Shown here piece by piece: positions 7,936 through 16,368 of a stretch of 63,120 nucleotides of DNA. The stretch is from an uncultured Desulfovibrio sp. GTDB taxonomy: Bacteria; Desulfobacterota; Desulfovibrionia; Desulfovibrionales; Desulfovibrionaceae. The notes beneath the pieces were generated by a model. It did no database searches. It saw only the letters and a list, made by a program, of their open reading frames with translations, and was not told the origin of the DNA. The DNA lies in contig CAJXRQ010000018.1 in NCBI GenBank assembly GCA_913060505.1, positions 1-63,120 on the forward strand. Direction: 5' to 3'. Each line of letters starts with the position of its first letter. The stretch's first letter is position 1. The translations under genes were made by a program, and so were the position numbers.

Positions 7936-8937
7936 TTACATTATTTCCGCCTTGGAGAGCACGAAGATAAGCTTTTTAATCAGTTCCGGGTCGAACCGGT
8001 CCGTTTGCGATTTGATATGGGAAAGTGCTTCAAACGGCGTGAACGCCTTACGCCAGGGTTTTGTGCGGGTCAGGTTGTCGTATTCGTCGCACAGGCCAAC
8101 CACCTTGGCATGCAAGGGCAGAACACTTCCCATGGCTTGCGAGGGAAAGCCGGAACCGTTCTCCCGTTCGTGATGAAAGAGGATGCAGTGCAGTGCTTCT
8201 TGCGGCAATTGGACTGAAGCGCACTGGCTCACGCCGAGTACCGGATGGGAATGCATTTGCTCACGTTCTTCCGGAGAAAGTTCATCCTCATGCACGTCAA
8301 ACAGGCTGCCGGGCAGCTGGAGCTTGCCCACATCGTGCAGGATGGCACCGGAGCATACGGAAACCATATGGCCAACATCGTCGTGAGCCATCGTATTCAT
8401 GATCCCGGCGGCCAGGACCATGACCCCAATGCCATGGTGATAATGTTCGCGGCCCTGAGAAACAAATTGCGAAAGATGCTTGAGCACGGCCGGGCGGGAG
8501 AAAAAGGTCATGCTTTGGCGGAGCACCTTTTGAATTCGTGAAAATCGCACGTTGTTCAGCGACTTCGGAAGCGTATTGTCAAACGCCTCGCGCGCCAGGG
8601 CAGTGGTCGCATCCAACCAGACTCCGGAACGTTCCTCCCCAGGAATGGATTCATCGGCCAGAATGTCGGCCAAATGTTCCCGGACGTAGTTGTCGAAAAA
8701 CTTCTTTTCTGCCTGTTTCACATACAGGTGTTCGACTCCCCGATCAGCCAGACGTTCGCGGTGTGCTTCGGAAAAAAGCTCGCCTCGTGTAGCATACAAC
8801 ACCATGGTACCGTTTTGGGAGAGATACAGTTCAAACTCGCCGCATTGCTCTGGCAGAAGCATGGACGGTGAAATAGGATGCAGCTCCGAGGAATCCAGCG
8901 GGATTTCGGCTGCAGAATCGGACTTGGTTTTGGGCAT
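7936..8937 (-). CDS. HD-GYP-type c-di-GMP phosphodiesterase
   Basis: A 333-residue protein. The N-terminal ~120 residues are an uncharacterised sensing or DUF3391-like region. The HD-GYP domain follows, with HYHHG near 166, His201-Asp202 in HDVGK, His231, the pair His255-His256-Glu, and GSGFP at 261-265 in place of GYP. All metal-binding histidines are present, so hydrolysis of cyclic di-GMP is likely; the Tyr-to-Phe change is conservative. AAGGGGG nine bases upstream favours 8937 as start over an ATG seven codons earlier. The leader contains a c-di-GMP-I riboswitch, so the gene probably senses its own substrate. Confidence 0.9.
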   Translation of the reverse strand: MPKTKSDSAAEIPLDSSELHPISPSMLLPEQCGEFELYLSQNGTMVLYATRGELFSEAHRERLADRGVEHLYVKQAEKKFFDNYVREHLADILADESIPGEERSGVWLDATTALAREAFDNTLPKSLNNVRFSRIQKVLRQSMTFFSRPAVLKHLSQFVSQGREHYHHGIGVMVLAAGIMNTMAHDDVGHMVSVCSGAILHDVGKLQLPGSLFDVHEDELSPEEREQMHSHPVLGVSQCASVQLPQEALHCILFHHERENGSGFPSQAMGSVLPLHAKVVGLCDEYDNLTRTKPWRKAFTPFEALSHIKSQTDRFDPELIKKLIFVLSKAEIM

Positions 8938-9041
8938 TGGCACATTCCCCCTTACCAAACCCGCAGGGAGACAGGGACGTGGGGCAGACGATAACGGCGA
9001 CCCGGTGGGGAGTCACCGAAGAGAAGGGAGAGTTCGTCAGC

Positions 9042-9110
9042 ATTGGCAACCCGGCTATCTCTGGGAGATCCGTGGCTTTCCGTCCCTGCCTCGCGGCAGG
9101 TTTGGCTTTT
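9042..9110 (-). promoter_or_regulatory. c-di-GMP-I (GEMM) riboswitch
   Basis: On the minus strand the leader reads GCCAAACC, a 4-bp stem closed by a GCGA tetraloop, GGGACGGAAAGCC, ACGGATCT, a short second hairpin, then AGCCGGGTTGCC. This order is the GEMM-I consensus, including the GNRA tetraloop and its receptor helix. It ends about 105 bases before the HD-GYP start codon. I see no intrinsic terminator between them, so the readout may be translational. Confidence 0.88.
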
Positions 9111-9131
9111 TCGATCCGCCGGACATTATGC

Positions 9132-9200
9132 AAAACCGGATGTGTTGTAAAGTCCATTATCGAAAAAATATTTATGGAACTTTACTGCACATCCGGTTTT
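9132..9200. repeat. Long inverted repeat between the chemoreceptor and HD-GYP genes
   Basis: Arms of about 26 bases start and end with AAAACCGGATGTG and CACATCCGGTTTT, share TAAAGT and CCAT further in, and enclose about 16 AT-rich bases. It lies just after the chemoreceptor stop and 22 bases before the riboswitch. It may terminate the chemoreceptor transcript, although the T-run is only four bases. Confidence 0.6.
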
Positions 9201-9203
9201 ACC

Positions 9204-11363
9204 CTATTGGTTCTTCAGACCCCTTATTATTTGATCCAGTTGCGCGGCCTGCTGGGCGAGGTCGGCAATGGCTTCGGAAGACTGGACCATGGCATCGGCC
9301 GTTTCCCGGGATATGGTGTCCACATCCTGAACCGAGATGCTGATTTCTTCGCTGACAGAAGATTGCTCTTCTGCGGCACCGGCAATTCCCCGGACCTGAT
9401 CAGCGCAGCTTTCCACAATCTCCACTATTTCTGTCAGGGCTTCGCCCGCATTACGGGCAAGTTTCGTGCTTTTTGTCACCACGTCGTTGGCCTCGGCCAT
9501 ACTTGCCTGGCTGCTGCTTGTGCCGTCCTGAATGGTACGCACAGCGTTTTCAACGTCCTTGGTCGCCTGCATGGTTTTTTCCGCCAGCTTGCGGACTTCG
9601 TCCGCCACCACGGCAAAACCGCGACCGGCATCTCCGGCACGTGCAGCCTCAATGGCCGCATTGAGAGCCAGCAGGTTGGTCTGGTCCGCAATATCCGTGA
9701 TTACATTCATGATGCGGCCGATGTCTTCCGCATGCTCGCCAAGGTTGTCCAATTGTCTATGCACCACGGCAGAGCGTTCGCTGACATTGGTAATGGCTTC
9801 CATGAGCGACGTGACCACGCCAGACCCGGTTTCGGCCTTTTCCTTTGCGCTCATGGTGCTGTCGGCAGCGTCGCTGGCGTTGCGAGCCACTTCCAGCACC
9901 GAGGAATTCATTTGGGACATGGCCGTGGCGGCCTCGGAGCTGCGGCGGCTTTGCTGCTCTGCTCCGGTGCTGGCATGCTGAACCTGTGCGGCCAGTTCTT
10001 CGGAAGACGAGGAAATGCGTTCAACCACCAGTTCCAGCTCGGATGCGGCCTGATGCATGCCTTCACTCCGGGCACTTTCTGCTTGGGCGCGGGCTTCTTC
10101 GGCCTCGTGCACGGCCTTTTCCGCCATAAGGCTCTGTTCCTCGGCCTCATGCGTTTTGCTGTTGGCTTCCGCTATTTTTTCCACAAGACTGGCCACCATG
10201 TTGCGCAGGGCTTCGGCCAGCGTGCCCAGCTCGTCCTGCTGGTGAATGGGGATTTCCGTTTCCAGCTGTCCTCCGGCAACAGTCTCGGCTGCATTTGCCA
10301 ATCTGTTCACAGGGCCGACAATGCTTCTGGCCACGAGGACGACGATGAGCACTGTAAGCAGCACTGCGCCGGCAGCCATGCCGCCGGACAAAACCATCAT
10401 ACTGTTTGCTTCAGCCATGATTTCATCCGTGGGGATGCACACCCCGAAACTCCACGGCTTGTCGAAGCTGCCGATGCGGAAAGGAACGAACATGTAATAC
10501 ATGTCGCGTCCGGTTTTGGCGTCGATCATGTGGAAATCAAGATTGCGGCCCTTGGACACCGCTGTTGTCAACGGCTTGCGCATGTTTTCGTCCATGAAGC
10601 TGTAGACCACGTCGCCCAGCATCTTGGCTTGCGGATGGGCCGCGATGACACCGTCGTTGGAAATTGCAAAGCCGAAGCCCGTTTCAAAAAGGACTTCCCG
10701 GCGAACCATGTCAGAGAAACCGTCCATGACAATGTCTGCCCCGGCCACGCCGACCACGGTTTTTTTGATGATGATGGGAACGCTGACGCTCACGGTGAGC
10801 ATGCTTTTTCCGTTAATCCTGCGGAAAACCGGGGTGGTTATGTACTGCCGCCCTGTGCGCAGCGGCTCGTAGTACCAGGCGGACATGGGATTGTCCTCCT
10901 CGAAATTTTCCGTATGGCCGCCGACGAGTTTGTCGCCCTCCCGGTGCCAACTGGCCGCAAAGCGCCCGTTCTTGTCCGTGAATTCGTCAAAGTTGCGATA
11001 GAATTTGTCCATGCGGTCGAAAGCTTCCGGTTCCCATGTAGTCCAAACCCCGTACAGCTCATTATGACCTTGAAGAATGTGGCGCAGGATGCCGATGATC
11101 TTTTTGCGGTTGACCATGCGCGCTTCCTTGGAACCGGCCAGCACATCCGCAAGCGTTTGGGCCACACCAAGGGCGGCGTCGATATCCCGGGCCACTTTCA
11201 TGCCCAGGCTTTCGGCCATTTCCCGGCTCAGCGCTTCGGCATCGGCGCGTGAAGTTTGGCGGACTTTGTACAGCGTGATGCTCATGAATATGGCGAAAAC
11301 AAGCACCACTGCAGTACATATGGGTAGCAGAATTTTCCAACGCATTTTCAGATTGCGAAACAT
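9204..11363 (-). CDS. Methyl-accepting chemotaxis protein with Cache sensor
   Basis: A 719-residue chemoreceptor. TM1 lies at ~9-32, followed by a ~280-residue periplasmic double-Cache domain ([22 protein letters not shown] and a [13 protein letters not shown] end). TM2 is near 320-345, then a HAMP domain, and a cytoplasmic signalling domain with the hairpin tip [19 protein letters not shown] long Glu/Ala-rich coiled coil links HAMP to the signalling part. AAGGGGAG precedes the ATG. It would relay a small-molecule signal to CheA/CheW; the ligand is not predictable. Upstream lie two tandem hairpins with similar loops. Confidence 0.95.
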   Translation of the reverse strand: MFRNLKMRWKILLPICTAVVLVFAIFMSITLYKVRQTSRADAEALSREMAESLGMKVARDIDAALGVAQTLADVLAGSKEARMVNRKKIIGILRHILQGHNELYGVWTTWEPEAFDRMDKFYRNFDEFTDKNGRFAASWHREGDKLVGGHTENFEEDNPMSAWYYEPLRTGRQYITTPVFRRINGKSMLTVSVSVPIIIKKTVVGVAGADIVMDGFSDMVRREVLFETGFGFAISNDGVIAAHPQAKMLGDVVYSFMDENMRKPLTTAVSKGRNLDFHMIDAKTGRDMYYMFVPFRIGSFDKPWSFGVCIPTDEIMAEANSMMVLSGGMAAGAVLLTVLIVVLVARSIVGPVNRLANAAETVAGGQLETEIPIHQQDELGTLAEALRNMVASLVEKIAEANSKTHEAEEQSLMAEKAVHEAEEARAQAESARSEGMHQAASELELVVERISSSSEELAAQVQHASTGAEQQSRRSSEAATAMSQMNSSVLEVARNASDAADSTMSAKEKAETGSGVVTSLMEAITNVSERSAVVHRQLDNLGEHAEDIGRIMNVITDIADQTNLLALNAAIEAARAGDAGRGFAVVADEVRKLAEKTMQATKDVENAVRTIQDGTSSSQASMAEANDVVTKSTKLARNAGEALTEIVEIVESCADQVRGIAGAAEEQSSVSEEISISVQDVDTISRETADAMVQSSEAIADLAQQAAQLDQIIRGLKNQ

Positions 11364-11666
11364 GTAGGGACTCCCCTTGTTGGATCATGACGGAAGTGCC
11401 GCAACCCTCTCAAGCGGCAGATTCCTACGGCAACCCCCCTCAAGGTTGCAATGTTCTGCTTGATTACATGAATTTATAGCCAAAATAAAGCATTCATAGG
11501 TTAATTCAGACTTCTTGAGCGTGGTTTTTTTGATGAAAATGAAAAAAATGACGTTTTTATATCTTTTTCATCAAAATACACTTTAACAGACTTGGCAAAC
11601 CGCATTGCATTGTGAAATAAAAAGAAACCACCTTGCACCTTGCAATTCCAAATTCGGTACGGTCCA
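11364..11666. other. Divergent intergenic region with hairpins
   Basis: No gene is supported. Minus-strand leader: two hairpins at 11398-11418 and 11430-11449 whose loops both begin TTGAG. An 11-base AT-rich inverted repeat at 11529-11575 lies near the centre. A weak plus-strand promoter (TTGGCA 11592-11597, AAATAA 17 bases on) may serve the EamA gene. Confidence 0.5.
11529..11575. repeat. AT-rich inverted repeat between divergent genes
   Basis: TTTGATGAAAA and TTTTCATCAAA, perfectly complementary 11-base arms 25 bases apart, lie midway between the chemoreceptor and EamA genes. Could be a regulator site or a hairpin. Confidence 0.5.
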
Positions 11667-12527
11667 ATGCCAATACTCTCGTCCGGAGTGCGTCTCATGC
11701 TTGCTGCAGCGGTCTGCTTCAGCACCGGCACCCTGTTTATCAAGTTGGCCGGGGCGCGCCTGCCTGCCATGGAGATTCTCTTTGCCCGCTCGGTGATTGG
11801 ATTTTTCTATTGCTTCTTCCTCTTGCGGAACACCGGCTATTCCATTCTTGGAACAAGACGCCTGTTTCTTGCGTTGCGAGGGCTTCTTGGATTTGGCGCC
11901 ATGTTTTGCACGTTTTATTCTTTCGTGCGCCTGCCATTGGCAGATGCCACGGTCATTTTTTTTGCGCATCCGGTATTTGTTGCCATTCTCGCGGCCTTTC
12001 TGCTCAAGGAAGTACTCGGTACGCGCGGCGCGGTCTGTACCACTGTGGCCTTGGGTGGAGTGCTGCTGGTGGCCAAGCCTTCCTTTCTCTTCCACACGGC
12101 TTCCACGCTTGATCCTTTTGCCGTAGGCGTGGCGCTTTGCGCAGCCGTGCTTTCGGCGTGCGCCATCGTAACGGTCCGTTTTTTATCCCGAACCGAGCAT
12201 CCGCTGACCATCATTGCCTATCCAACCATGGCCATCCTGTTTTTAGGCCCATTGGTGAACGGCCATGGGTGGTTCATTCCCACGCCTACAGAGGCGGTTT
12301 ATCTATTGATAATGGGTGTGATCATGAACATGGGGCAGCATTTCATGACCTTGGCATACCAGCGGGAACGGGCAGCCATTGTTGCTGCCGTGGGATATGT
12401 GGAGATTCCGGTATCTGCATTTTTCGGGGCCATGGTCTTTGGGGCCATCCCGGACGTATGGACCTATGCAGGTGCTGTACTGGTCGTGGTCGGAACGCTG
12501 TTTTTGGGGCAAAAGAAAAAATCATGA
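11667..12527 (+). CDS. EamA/DMT-superfamily exporter
   Basis: A 286-residue inner-membrane protein with ten predicted hydrophobic helices in two EamA repeats; typical family length. The first repeat opens with LMLAAAVCFSTGTLFIKLAG. The second ends with a helix pair (VPVSAFFGAMVFG-like, then a TYAGAVLVVVGTLFLG segment) and a KKKS tail. Such proteins export metabolites or amino acids. The start is uncertain: no good ribosome site is visible, and a TTG nine codons upstream is in frame. A second EamA gene lies at 35.8 kb. Confidence 0.88.
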   Translation: MPILSSGVRLMLAAAVCFSTGTLFIKLAGARLPAMEILFARSVIGFFYCFFLLRNTGYSILGTRRLFLALRGLLGFGAMFCTFYSFVRLPLADATVIFFAHPVFVAILAAFLLKEVLGTRGAVCTTVALGGVLLVAKPSFLFHTASTLDPFAVGVALCAAVLSACAIVTVRFLSRTEHPLTIIAYPTMAILFLGPLVNGHGWFIPTPTEAVYLLIMGVIMNMGQHFMTLAYQRERAAIVAAVGYVEIPVSAFFGAMVFGAIPDVWTYAGAVLVVVGTLFLGQKKKS

Positions 12528-12693
12528 CCTGAAGCCGCCCTCAGCGATTGTAATGACAGGATTTCGCCTCCGGGGTAATTGATCAGCCTTGTCTTTTCCC
12601 AAAAGAAACGGCGATACCTTCAGCCAATGAATAATCAGTCCCGGACTGCAAAGCAGACCGGGATCGGCGCCAAAATTTTTTGGAGAGTGGGGT

Positions 12694-12731
12694 TTGGGGA
12701 GGGAACCTTTTGCAAAAGGTTCCCTCCCCAA
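12694..12731. repeat. 38-base perfect palindrome
   Basis: The sequence from TTGGGGAGGGAACC through the centre TTTTGCAAAA to GGTTCCCTCCCCAA is a perfect palindrome. It lies 17 bases after the DUF2721 stop on the minus strand and could fold as its terminator. Similar GGGAACCTTTTGCAAAAGG elements are, from general knowledge, widespread in Desulfovibrio genomes. Confidence 0.8.
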
Positions 12732-12748
12732 GGTCTTTTTCTCTCGAA

Positions 12749-13141
12749 TTATCCTTTTTCGATGTCGGACAGCAGAATGGCCAGCGCGTTCACGGAAATG
12801 CGGATTTCCAAAAAGGATATCCACAGTGATGCCAGCAACAGGGCCAGGCTGAGGCCGAACATGATTTCTCCGGCAATCTGCCAGTTCTCAAACAAACAAA
12901 TCATGGACAATACACAGGTAAACATGGACATGACACCCAGTCCCTGCATGTTTCGGATCATATAGATACGCTTGCGCAAGTTGTCGATTTGCTGGCGGGT
13001 CGATTCTTCATTGGTTTGGCGGAAGTTGTCGTGCAGCGCGCGAACCCGGCTCCCCAGTGAGAGAAACCTGTTTGTGAAGGCCAGCATGAACAGCGATATG
13101 GCTGGAAACAGCAGAGCCGGGGTCGTAACGGTAATAGTCAT
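12749..13141 (-). CDS. DUF2721 membrane protein
   Basis: A 130-residue protein with an N-terminal membrane helix containing PALLFPAISLFMLAFTNRF, a short cytoplasmic helix with RALHDNF, and two closely spaced C-terminal membrane helices. This is the DUF2721 pattern; function is unknown. AAAGGAG ahead of 13141 selects this ATG over one 17 codons upstream. It stands alone between an exporter and the rubrerythrin gene, transcribed away from rubrerythrin. Confidence 0.85.
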   Translation of the reverse strand: MTITVTTPALLFPAISLFMLAFTNRFLSLGSRVRALHDNFRQTNEESTRQQIDNLRKRIYMIRNMQGLGVMSMFTCVLSMICLFENWQIAGEIMFGLSLALLLASLWISFLEIRISVNALAILLSDIEKG

Positions 13142-13303
13142 GAATGTGCTCCTTTCGTGGTGCGCGTTGTGCTGAAATGGTGGGCTACGCAAGGCTTGCT
13201 GTCAAGAAATATGCGTTCAAGCCGCTGCAATCGTACGGGAAAGATCAGTAGAACTGAAAGAAGAATCCCAAAAACGGAAAATATGACATAAGTCGTTTTT
13301 TCC

Positions 13304-13333
13304 ATTGACAAGCCAGACCGTTATCTCTAAATA
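13304..13333 (+). promoter_or_regulatory. Rubrerythrin promoter
   Basis: TTGACA (13304-13309) and TAAATA (13328-13333) are 18 bases apart. The predicted transcript has a leader of about 200 bases before rbr. Confidence 0.6.
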
Positions 13334-13346
13334 GGAATCATTCCTA
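13332..13346. promoter_or_regulatory. PerR-like operator (7-1-7 palindrome)
   Basis: TAGGAATCATTCCTA is a perfect 7-1-7 dyad of the Fur/PerR layout (AAT-N-ATT core). It overlaps the -10 and start site of the rubrerythrin promoter, the right place for peroxide-relieved repression. Confidence 0.65.
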
Positions 13347-13548
13347 CTTCGGAAGTCGCAGCAAGTGCCCGGAACGGTAGCAGACAAAACGAATTTCGAC
13401 AGGAATATTGAAATGGGATGGACGCCACAGGGCGCAAAGAGGATTTCAGGCTTTGCCTGAGTCCGCCGAAAGGCGAATCTTTTGAAGAATGCCTCCCAGG
13501 GCGGCTTCAATGAACAAACAAAATACTGATTACAAGGAGTGCAGACCA

Positions 13549-14043
13549 ATGAGCAAGACACAGGAAGACCTCAAGAACGCTTTTGCAGGAGAATCCCAGG
13601 CCAACCGCAAGTACCTCGCTTTTGCCGCACAGGCAGACAAGGAAGGCCTCAGCCAGGTCGCCAAACTTTTCCGCGCCGTTGCGGAAGCCGAAACCATCCA
13701 CGCCCATGCGCATCTGCGCCTGATGAAGGGTATCGGTTCCACGGAAGAGAACCTCAAGGCTGCCAACGACGGCGAAGTCTATGAATATGAAACCATGTAC
13801 CCGGCCATGATCAAGGACGCCGAGGAAGAAGGCAACAAGGCTGCCGCACGCTATTTCGATTTCGCCAATCAGGTGGAAGAGCTGCACTCCGGCCTGTACT
13901 CCGAAGCCCTGAAGGATCCGAAAGGTCTCGAAGAAGTGGACTACTACGTGTGCTCTGTCTGCGGTAACACCGTAGCCGGCAAGCCCACCGAAAAATGTAG
14001 CGTCTGCAACGTGGACGCGGACAAGTTCTTCAAGAGTGAATAA
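13549..14043 (+). CDS. rbr: Rubrerythrin
   Basis: A 164-residue non-heme iron peroxidase that reduces hydrogen peroxide in anaerobes. The ferritin-like four-helix domain carries diiron ligands (Glu15, the EAETIH motif at 46-51, Glu92-94, and EELH at 110-113). The C-terminal rubredoxin-like iron site is Cys135, Cys138, Cys150, Cys153. AAGGAG nine bases upstream fixes the start; the frame is open earlier but without support. The gene is alone on its transcript, behind a strong promoter with a PerR-like palindrome, so induction by peroxide is likely. Confidence 0.97.
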   Translation: MSKTQEDLKNAFAGESQANRKYLAFAAQADKEGLSQVAKLFRAVAEAETIHAHAHLRLMKGIGSTEENLKAANDGEVYEYETMYPAMIKDAEEEGNKAAARYFDFANQVEELHSGLYSEALKDPKGLEEVDYYVCSVCGNTVAGKPTEKCSVCNVDADKFFKSE

Positions 14044-14182
14044 ATCCCCCGTGTCCGGGGCGTGCCGAGGCCTTTGGGCCAAAGCGCGCCTCGGACTCGC
14101 TCCTCCTCATATCCCCTGATCATTCTTTACAAAATTGCTTCGGCTATATACGAAGGGTGAATTAGGGCTGTTGCATTGCAAT

Positions 14183-14221
14183 GCCCGAGGCTGTCCCATG
14201 AACGGGATAGCCCGGGCTTTT
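14183..14221 (+). terminator. Hairpin terminator between rbr and comM
   Basis: GCCCG-A-GGCT-GT-CCC pairs with GGG-AT-AGCC-CGGGC around a five-base loop and is followed by TTTT. It lies 140 bases after rbr and 36 before comM. Confidence 0.6.
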
Positions 14222-14256
14222 GTCGTTCATGGGGTGAAAATGGGAGCGGAAAAGGC

Positions 14257-15801
14257 ATGATAGCCAAGGTTCTGTGCGCCGCGTTGTTGGGAATTGATGC
14301 CCGTCGTGTTGAGCTTGAGGTGGATTTTTCCCGTTCGGGACTGCCGGCGTTTACCATGGTGGGACTGGCCGAGGGCGCTGTGCGCGAGTCCAAGGAGCGG
14401 GTTTATTCCGCGCTCAGGAACAGCGGCTACAAGCTGCCTCCGGCGCGCATCACCGTGAATCTGGCTCCGGCCAACATGCGCAAGGAGGGCAGCTCCTATG
14501 ATTTGCCGCTGGCCATGGGACTTCTGGCCGCATCCGGCGTGTTGCCGCCCGAGGCCGTGCATGGCTGGTTCATGGCAGGAGAACTTTCCCTCACCGGGGA
14601 ATGCAAGGCCGTCAACGGCGTCTTGCCGCTGGCCATAGCCGCGCAACAAGGCTCTGCCCGTGGGCTGATTGTGCCTGCGGCCAACGCCTGTGAGGCTGCC
14701 GTGGTGCGCGATCTGCCGGTATACGGTGTGGAAACGCTTTCGCAGGCCGTGGCGTTGCTGTTGGGTGAAGAGGAAATGGACCCAACGGACGTAGATATCG
14801 ACACGCTTTGGGCTGAACGACGTAATTTCATGGTGGATTTTTCCGAGGTCAAGGGACAGGAACACGCCAAACGGGCCATCGAAATCGCGGCAGCAGGCGG
14901 ACACAACCTGCTGTTCATTGGTCCTCCGGGAAGCGGCAAGACCATGCTGGCGCAGCGCATTCCGACCGTGCTGCCTCCGCTTGATTTTTCCGAAGCCCTT
15001 GAAGTTACCAAGATTTATTCCGTGGCTGGCCAGCTGGACCGCAAGCGTGCGCTGATGGTCACACGGCCTTTTCGCTCGCCGCACCATACCATTTCCGACG
15101 TCGGTCTCATCGGCGGAGGACGTACCCCCCTGCCGGGTGAGGTTTCCCTTGCCCATCGCGGTGTACTTTTTCTGGATGAAATGCCGGAATTCAAGAAGGG
15201 GGCGTTGGAAGTGTTGCGCCAACCCATTGAGGACGGCGAGGTCTCCATCTCCCGTTCGCTGGTTTCATTGAGCTACCCGGCCGATTTCATGCTTGTGGCC
15301 GCCATGAATCCCTGCCCTTGCGGTTACCTGACTGACGACACCCATGTGTGCACCTGTTCGCCGCTGGCCGTACAACGCTATCGGGGCAAGCTTTCCGGCC
15401 CGTTGCTGGACCGTATTGATTTGCATGTGGATGTTCCGGCCGTCCCCTATGAGGATTTGAAGCGGAAAGGGAGTTCCGTGGATTCGGCAAGCATGCGCGC
15501 CCGGATTCTGGAAGCCCGGAGCCTTCAGCGGGAGCGGTACGCGGATTTGCCGTTGCATACCAATTCCGAATTGAATGGCTCCAGCCTTGAAGAGCACTGC
15601 GCCTGCGGTGCGGAAGAGCACGCTTTTCTGGAACAGGCCGTGCGCACACTTGGTCTTTCCGCCCGGGCTTACACGCGCATCCTGCGTATCGCCCGTACGG
15701 TGGCCGACCTTGAGGCCGCGTCCTTCATTACCGTGGATCATCTTGCCGAGGCCATCAACTACCGAACCATGGACCGTATGGCGGACGGGCCGGGGAACTA
15801 G
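14257..15801 (+). CDS. comM: YifB/ComM-family Mg-chelatase-like AAA+ ATPase
   Basis: A 514-residue protein of normal family length. The N-terminal Lon-protease-like (ChlI) domain covers ~1-180. The AAA+ core has Walker A GPPGSGKT at 222-229, Walker B VLFLDEMPEF, a cysteine-rich NPCPCGY...CTCSP insertion, and a C-terminal Mg-chelatase helical domain. In other bacteria ComM is a hexameric helicase that extends branch migration during natural transformation. The start at 14257 has only a moderate ribosome site (GGGAG); an upstream in-frame ATG would run through the terminator hairpin and is unlikely. Confidence 0.93.
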   Translation: MIAKVLCAALLGIDARRVELEVDFSRSGLPAFTMVGLAEGAVRESKERVYSALRNSGYKLPPARITVNLAPANMRKEGSSYDLPLAMGLLAASGVLPPEAVHGWFMAGELSLTGECKAVNGVLPLAIAAQQGSARGLIVPAANACEAAVVRDLPVYGVETLSQAVALLLGEEEMDPTDVDIDTLWAERRNFMVDFSEVKGQEHAKRAIEIAAAGGHNLLFIGPPGSGKTMLAQRIPTVLPPLDFSEALEVTKIYSVAGQLDRKRALMVTRPFRSPHHTISDVGLIGGGRTPLPGEVSLAHRGVLFLDEMPEFKKGALEVLRQPIEDGEVSISRSLVSLSYPADFMLVAAMNPCPCGYLTDDTHVCTCSPLAVQRYRGKLSGPLLDRIDLHVDVPAVPYEDLKRKGSSVDSASMRARILEARSLQRERYADLPLHTNSELNGSSLEEHCACGAEEHAFLEQAVRTLGLSARAYTRILRIARTVADLEAASFITVDHLAEAINYRTMDRMADGPGN

Positions 15802-15832
15802 GTGCCAGCCGGCTTCGGAGCAGACCGGAATC

Positions 15833-16171
15833 TCAGATCTTTCCCAACTCGGACAGATATTCCATGACAGTGGTGGCTTCCGAGGCTGCCATGGTGCCGC
15901 CCAGAGAGATGGCCACCCCGCAGGCTTCCATGATTTCTTCCGGGGTTGCGCCTTCGTTCAGCGCATGTTCCGTCTGAAAAATCATGCACCCTTCACATTT
16001 GCTTGCCACGGCCACGGCAATGGCTATGAGGCGCTTGGTCTTGGTATCCAGCTGCCCCGGCGCATATGCGGTTTTGGCCTGTTGGTCATACGCCTCGCCC
16101 ATTTCCGGCATGCGATTTTTGAATTGCTGCCAATGGTGGGCGACCGTGTCGTATTGTTCCGTTCTTTTCAT
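15833..16171 (-). CDS. Carboxymuconolactone decarboxylase/AhpD-like protein
   Basis: A 112-residue all-helical protein of the CMD/AhpD family. The redox pair Cys59-x-x-Cys62 lies at the start of the central helix, followed by GATPEEIMEACGVAISLGG. The histidine that usually sits four residues after the second Cys is Gln66 here; a histidine is found at 69. Members act as peroxidases or thiol-disulfide proteins, often trimeric or hexameric. AAGGAG precedes the ATG. It converges with comM 31 bases away; no partner gene is visible. Confidence 0.88.
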   Translation of the reverse strand: MKRTEQYDTVAHHWQQFKNRMPEMGEAYDQQAKTAYAPGQLDTKTKRLIAIAVAVASKCEGCMIFQTEHALNEGATPEEIMEACGVAISLGGTMAASEATTVMEYLSELGKI

Positions 16172-16294
16172 TGAGGTCTCCTTGTATCATCTACGTAAAC
16201 TGGACTTTTTTGTCCGTCAACGGCCTGCCTTGGGCTTTGAATGAAGTGGTGGGGCGTCCTGTTCTGCCCACGGTCTTGCAAAAAAATACCGTAA

Positions 16295-16322
16295 TTGATC
16301 TTTTTGCGTTGGCGAGTATATG
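16295..16322 (+). promoter_or_regulatory. Candidate promoter of the FecR-domain gene
   Basis: TTGATC and TATATG separated by 16 bases, 47 bases ahead of the start codon. Confidence 0.35.
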
Positions 16323-16368
16323 GTGGCCGCAAAACGGACTGCGACATACGGTCCGAGAGGGGGGAGTC

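Larger units (their letters stand above)
13142..13548. other. Regulatory region upstream of rubrerythrin
   Basis: No gene is supported in these 407 bases. They hold the rubrerythrin promoter and its operator (13304-13346). A repeat-like stretch at about 13424-13515 contains a CAGGC-TTT-GCCTG hairpin and GCCGCC-type motifs of the intergenic repeat family. Confidence 0.5.

Noticed and set aside
8937..11252. 771-codon open frame on the plus strand
   Set aside because: Antisense to the chemoreceptor, with His/Gly-rich translation typical of a shadow frame.
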